Source: Candidatus Methylophosphatis roskildensis
Lineage (GTDB): Bacteria; Pseudomonadota; Gammaproteobacteria; Burkholderiales; Rhodocyclaceae
DNA: 64,000 bases
NCBI GenBank assembly: GCA_016708905.1
Contig: JADJEV010000003.1
Span: 558,001-622,000 of the forward strand
Reading direction: 5' to 3'
Of the stretch, positions 63,364-64,000 are shown piece after piece. Made by a program: the position numbers and the translations under genes. The notes beneath the pieces were generated by a model. The model was not told the origin of the DNA. It did not search any database and saw only the letters and a program-made list of their open reading frames with translations. Numbering within the stretch: the first letter of the stretch is position 1; every line of letters starts with the position of its first letter.

Positions 63364-63642
63364 ATGCCCCGTGCCATCGTCGAAGACAACAGCCGTCTTG
63401 CCTTGCGCGTTCGCCCGGGCGACAAGGCGACGCTGATGCGCGCGGTGGCGCTCGAGCATACCGATATGACCGATTTTATTCTGCGACATGCCCTTGAGGC
63501 GGCGCGCAAGGTCATCGAACAGGCCGAGCACCTTACCCTGTCCGAGCGCGACAGCCTACGGGTGCTGGATATGCTGGATAACCCACCGGCGCCCAACGCC
63601 AAGCTCCTGGCGGCGACGCGCCGCCTGCCCAAGGGCGCATGA
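63364..63642 (+). CDS. DUF1778 antitoxin (TacA-like), second module
   Basis: A 92-residue antitoxin with an RHH N-terminus (SRLALRVRPGDKATLMRAVA, HTDMTDFILRHALEAAR) and a C-terminal tail (LDMLDNPPAPNAKLLAATRR) that should bind the toxin. AAGGAG at 63352-63357 precedes ATG 63364. It overlaps the GNAT toxin gene by four bases (ATGA). It is distinct from the pair at 30.5-31.3 kb. Confidence 0.88.
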   Translation: MPRAIVEDNSRLALRVRPGDKATLMRAVALEHTDMTDFILRHALEAARKVIEQAEHLTLSERDSLRVLDMLDNPPAPNAKLLAATRRLPKGA

Positions 63643-64000
63643 GCCTGCCGGATTGGCGCGAAGCGCCGATCTCGAAGGCGCACGAGCGCGAGTCCTTCGA
63701 TTGTGGCGAGGCGGAACTGAACGAGTTCCTGCGGCGCCATGCGCGCCAGAGTCACGACAAAGGTGGCGCAAAAACCTTCGTCGCCACGCCCGTCGATGAC
63801 GGAAAACGTGTTCTGGGTTTCTACAGCCTCAGCCCGGCTTCCATCGACTATGCGCGCACGCCTGCATTGGTGAAGAAGGGGCTCGCCCGCTACGACGTGC
63901 CGGTGTTCCGTCTGGGACGCCTGGCCGTGGATCGGACGGTGCAGGGCCAGGGCCTGGGCGGACAACTACTGTTGGCGGCCGGTCGCCGCTGTCTCCTGGC
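63639..64000 (+). CDS. GNAT-family toxin (TacT-like), partial at the window end
   Basis: The first 120 residues of a GNAT toxin, cut by the window edge: PISKAHERESFDCGEAELNE, FVATPVDDGKRVLGFYSLSP, and RLGRLAVDRTVQGQGLGGQL with a canonical acetyl-CoA loop (QGQGLG). The C-terminal catalytic Tyr region lies beyond the window. Start ATG 63639 overlaps the antitoxin stop. Confidence 0.87.
   Translation, partial: MSLPDWREAPISKAHERESFDCGEAELNEFLRRHARQSHDKGGAKTFVATPVDDGKRVLGFYSLSPASIDYARTPALVKKGLARYDVPVFRLGRLAVDRTVQGQGLGGQLLLAAGRRCLL

Overview
The window is GC-rich DNA from a betaproteobacterium, most likely of the Rhodocyclales (Azoarcus/Thauera/Accumulibacter type). The evidence is the conserved core block at about 32-52.4 kb: envZ-ompR, tsaB-rimI-uracil-DNA glycosylase, lemA-TPM-TPM, lplT divergent from alr-radA, a PHA-synthesis repressor (phaR) followed by rimO, and a tRNA-Ala/Glu/Asp cluster. 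All genes in that block are intact. The DNA on both sides is accessory: nested insertion sequences, toxin-antitoxin pairs, restriction-modification remnants and a group II intron.

Left arm (1-15.3 kb). Two near-identical 1,912-bp ISAs1-type elements lie in opposite orientation, each with its own 10-bp target duplication. Each encodes an N-terminal DruA (DUF4338) domain joined to an ISAs1 transposase, with the frame broken at the same A6 tract. Between them are a RES-Xre toxin-antitoxin pair and a large 2OG-Fe(II) oxygenase. The second copy splits a gene of unknown function, and is itself split by a 2,810-bp element that carries a separate DruA gene and an unrelated transposase. Next come a Nudix gene and a decayed IS91-type transposase with a frameshifted IS1634-type element (6-bp duplication) inside it.

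Defence region (15.5-31.4 kb). A module on the minus strand (PLD-like/SNF2 helicase, AAA/DUF4143 ATPase, DUF4391 protein, type III Mod, type III Res) sits between the 5' half of a type I hsdM and the 3' third of an hsdR, as if it had replaced the middle of a type I locus. The Mod lacks its central region and the SNF2 helicase has a frameshift, so the locus looks disabled although Res is intact. Upstream lie yhcG (PDDEXK nuclease) and a short coupled ORF. Two adjacent repeat blocks (156 and 166 bp) left of the locus recur, inverted and separated, at 29.1 and 31.8 kb. A LexA-like DNA-binding protein and a DUF1778-GNAT toxin-antitoxin pair follow.

Core (32-52.4 kb). This is intact: signalling (EnvZ/OmpR), tRNA and ribosome modification (TsaB, RimI, RimO), DNA repair (UDG, RadA), envelope and lipid functions (LplT, Alr, LapA-like, FtsX-type permease, patatin), metal transport (ZIP), PHA regulation and an FAD-linked dehydrogenase.

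Right arm (52.4-64 kb). Downstream of tRNA-Asp are a long hairpin, a staphylococcal-nuclease-type gene split by an IS21-family element (7-bp duplication), an AlpA-type regulator, about 1.7 kb without a recognisable gene, and an HU-type gene split after its sixth codon begins by a group II intron with a reverse transcriptase/maturase. A HEAT/TPR/SEC-C protein and a second DUF1778-GNAT pair (cut by the window end) finish the window.

Frameshifts are frequent in the mobile and defence genes and absent from the core genes, which suggests real decay, although systematic homopolymer miscalls cannot be excluded from one sequence.
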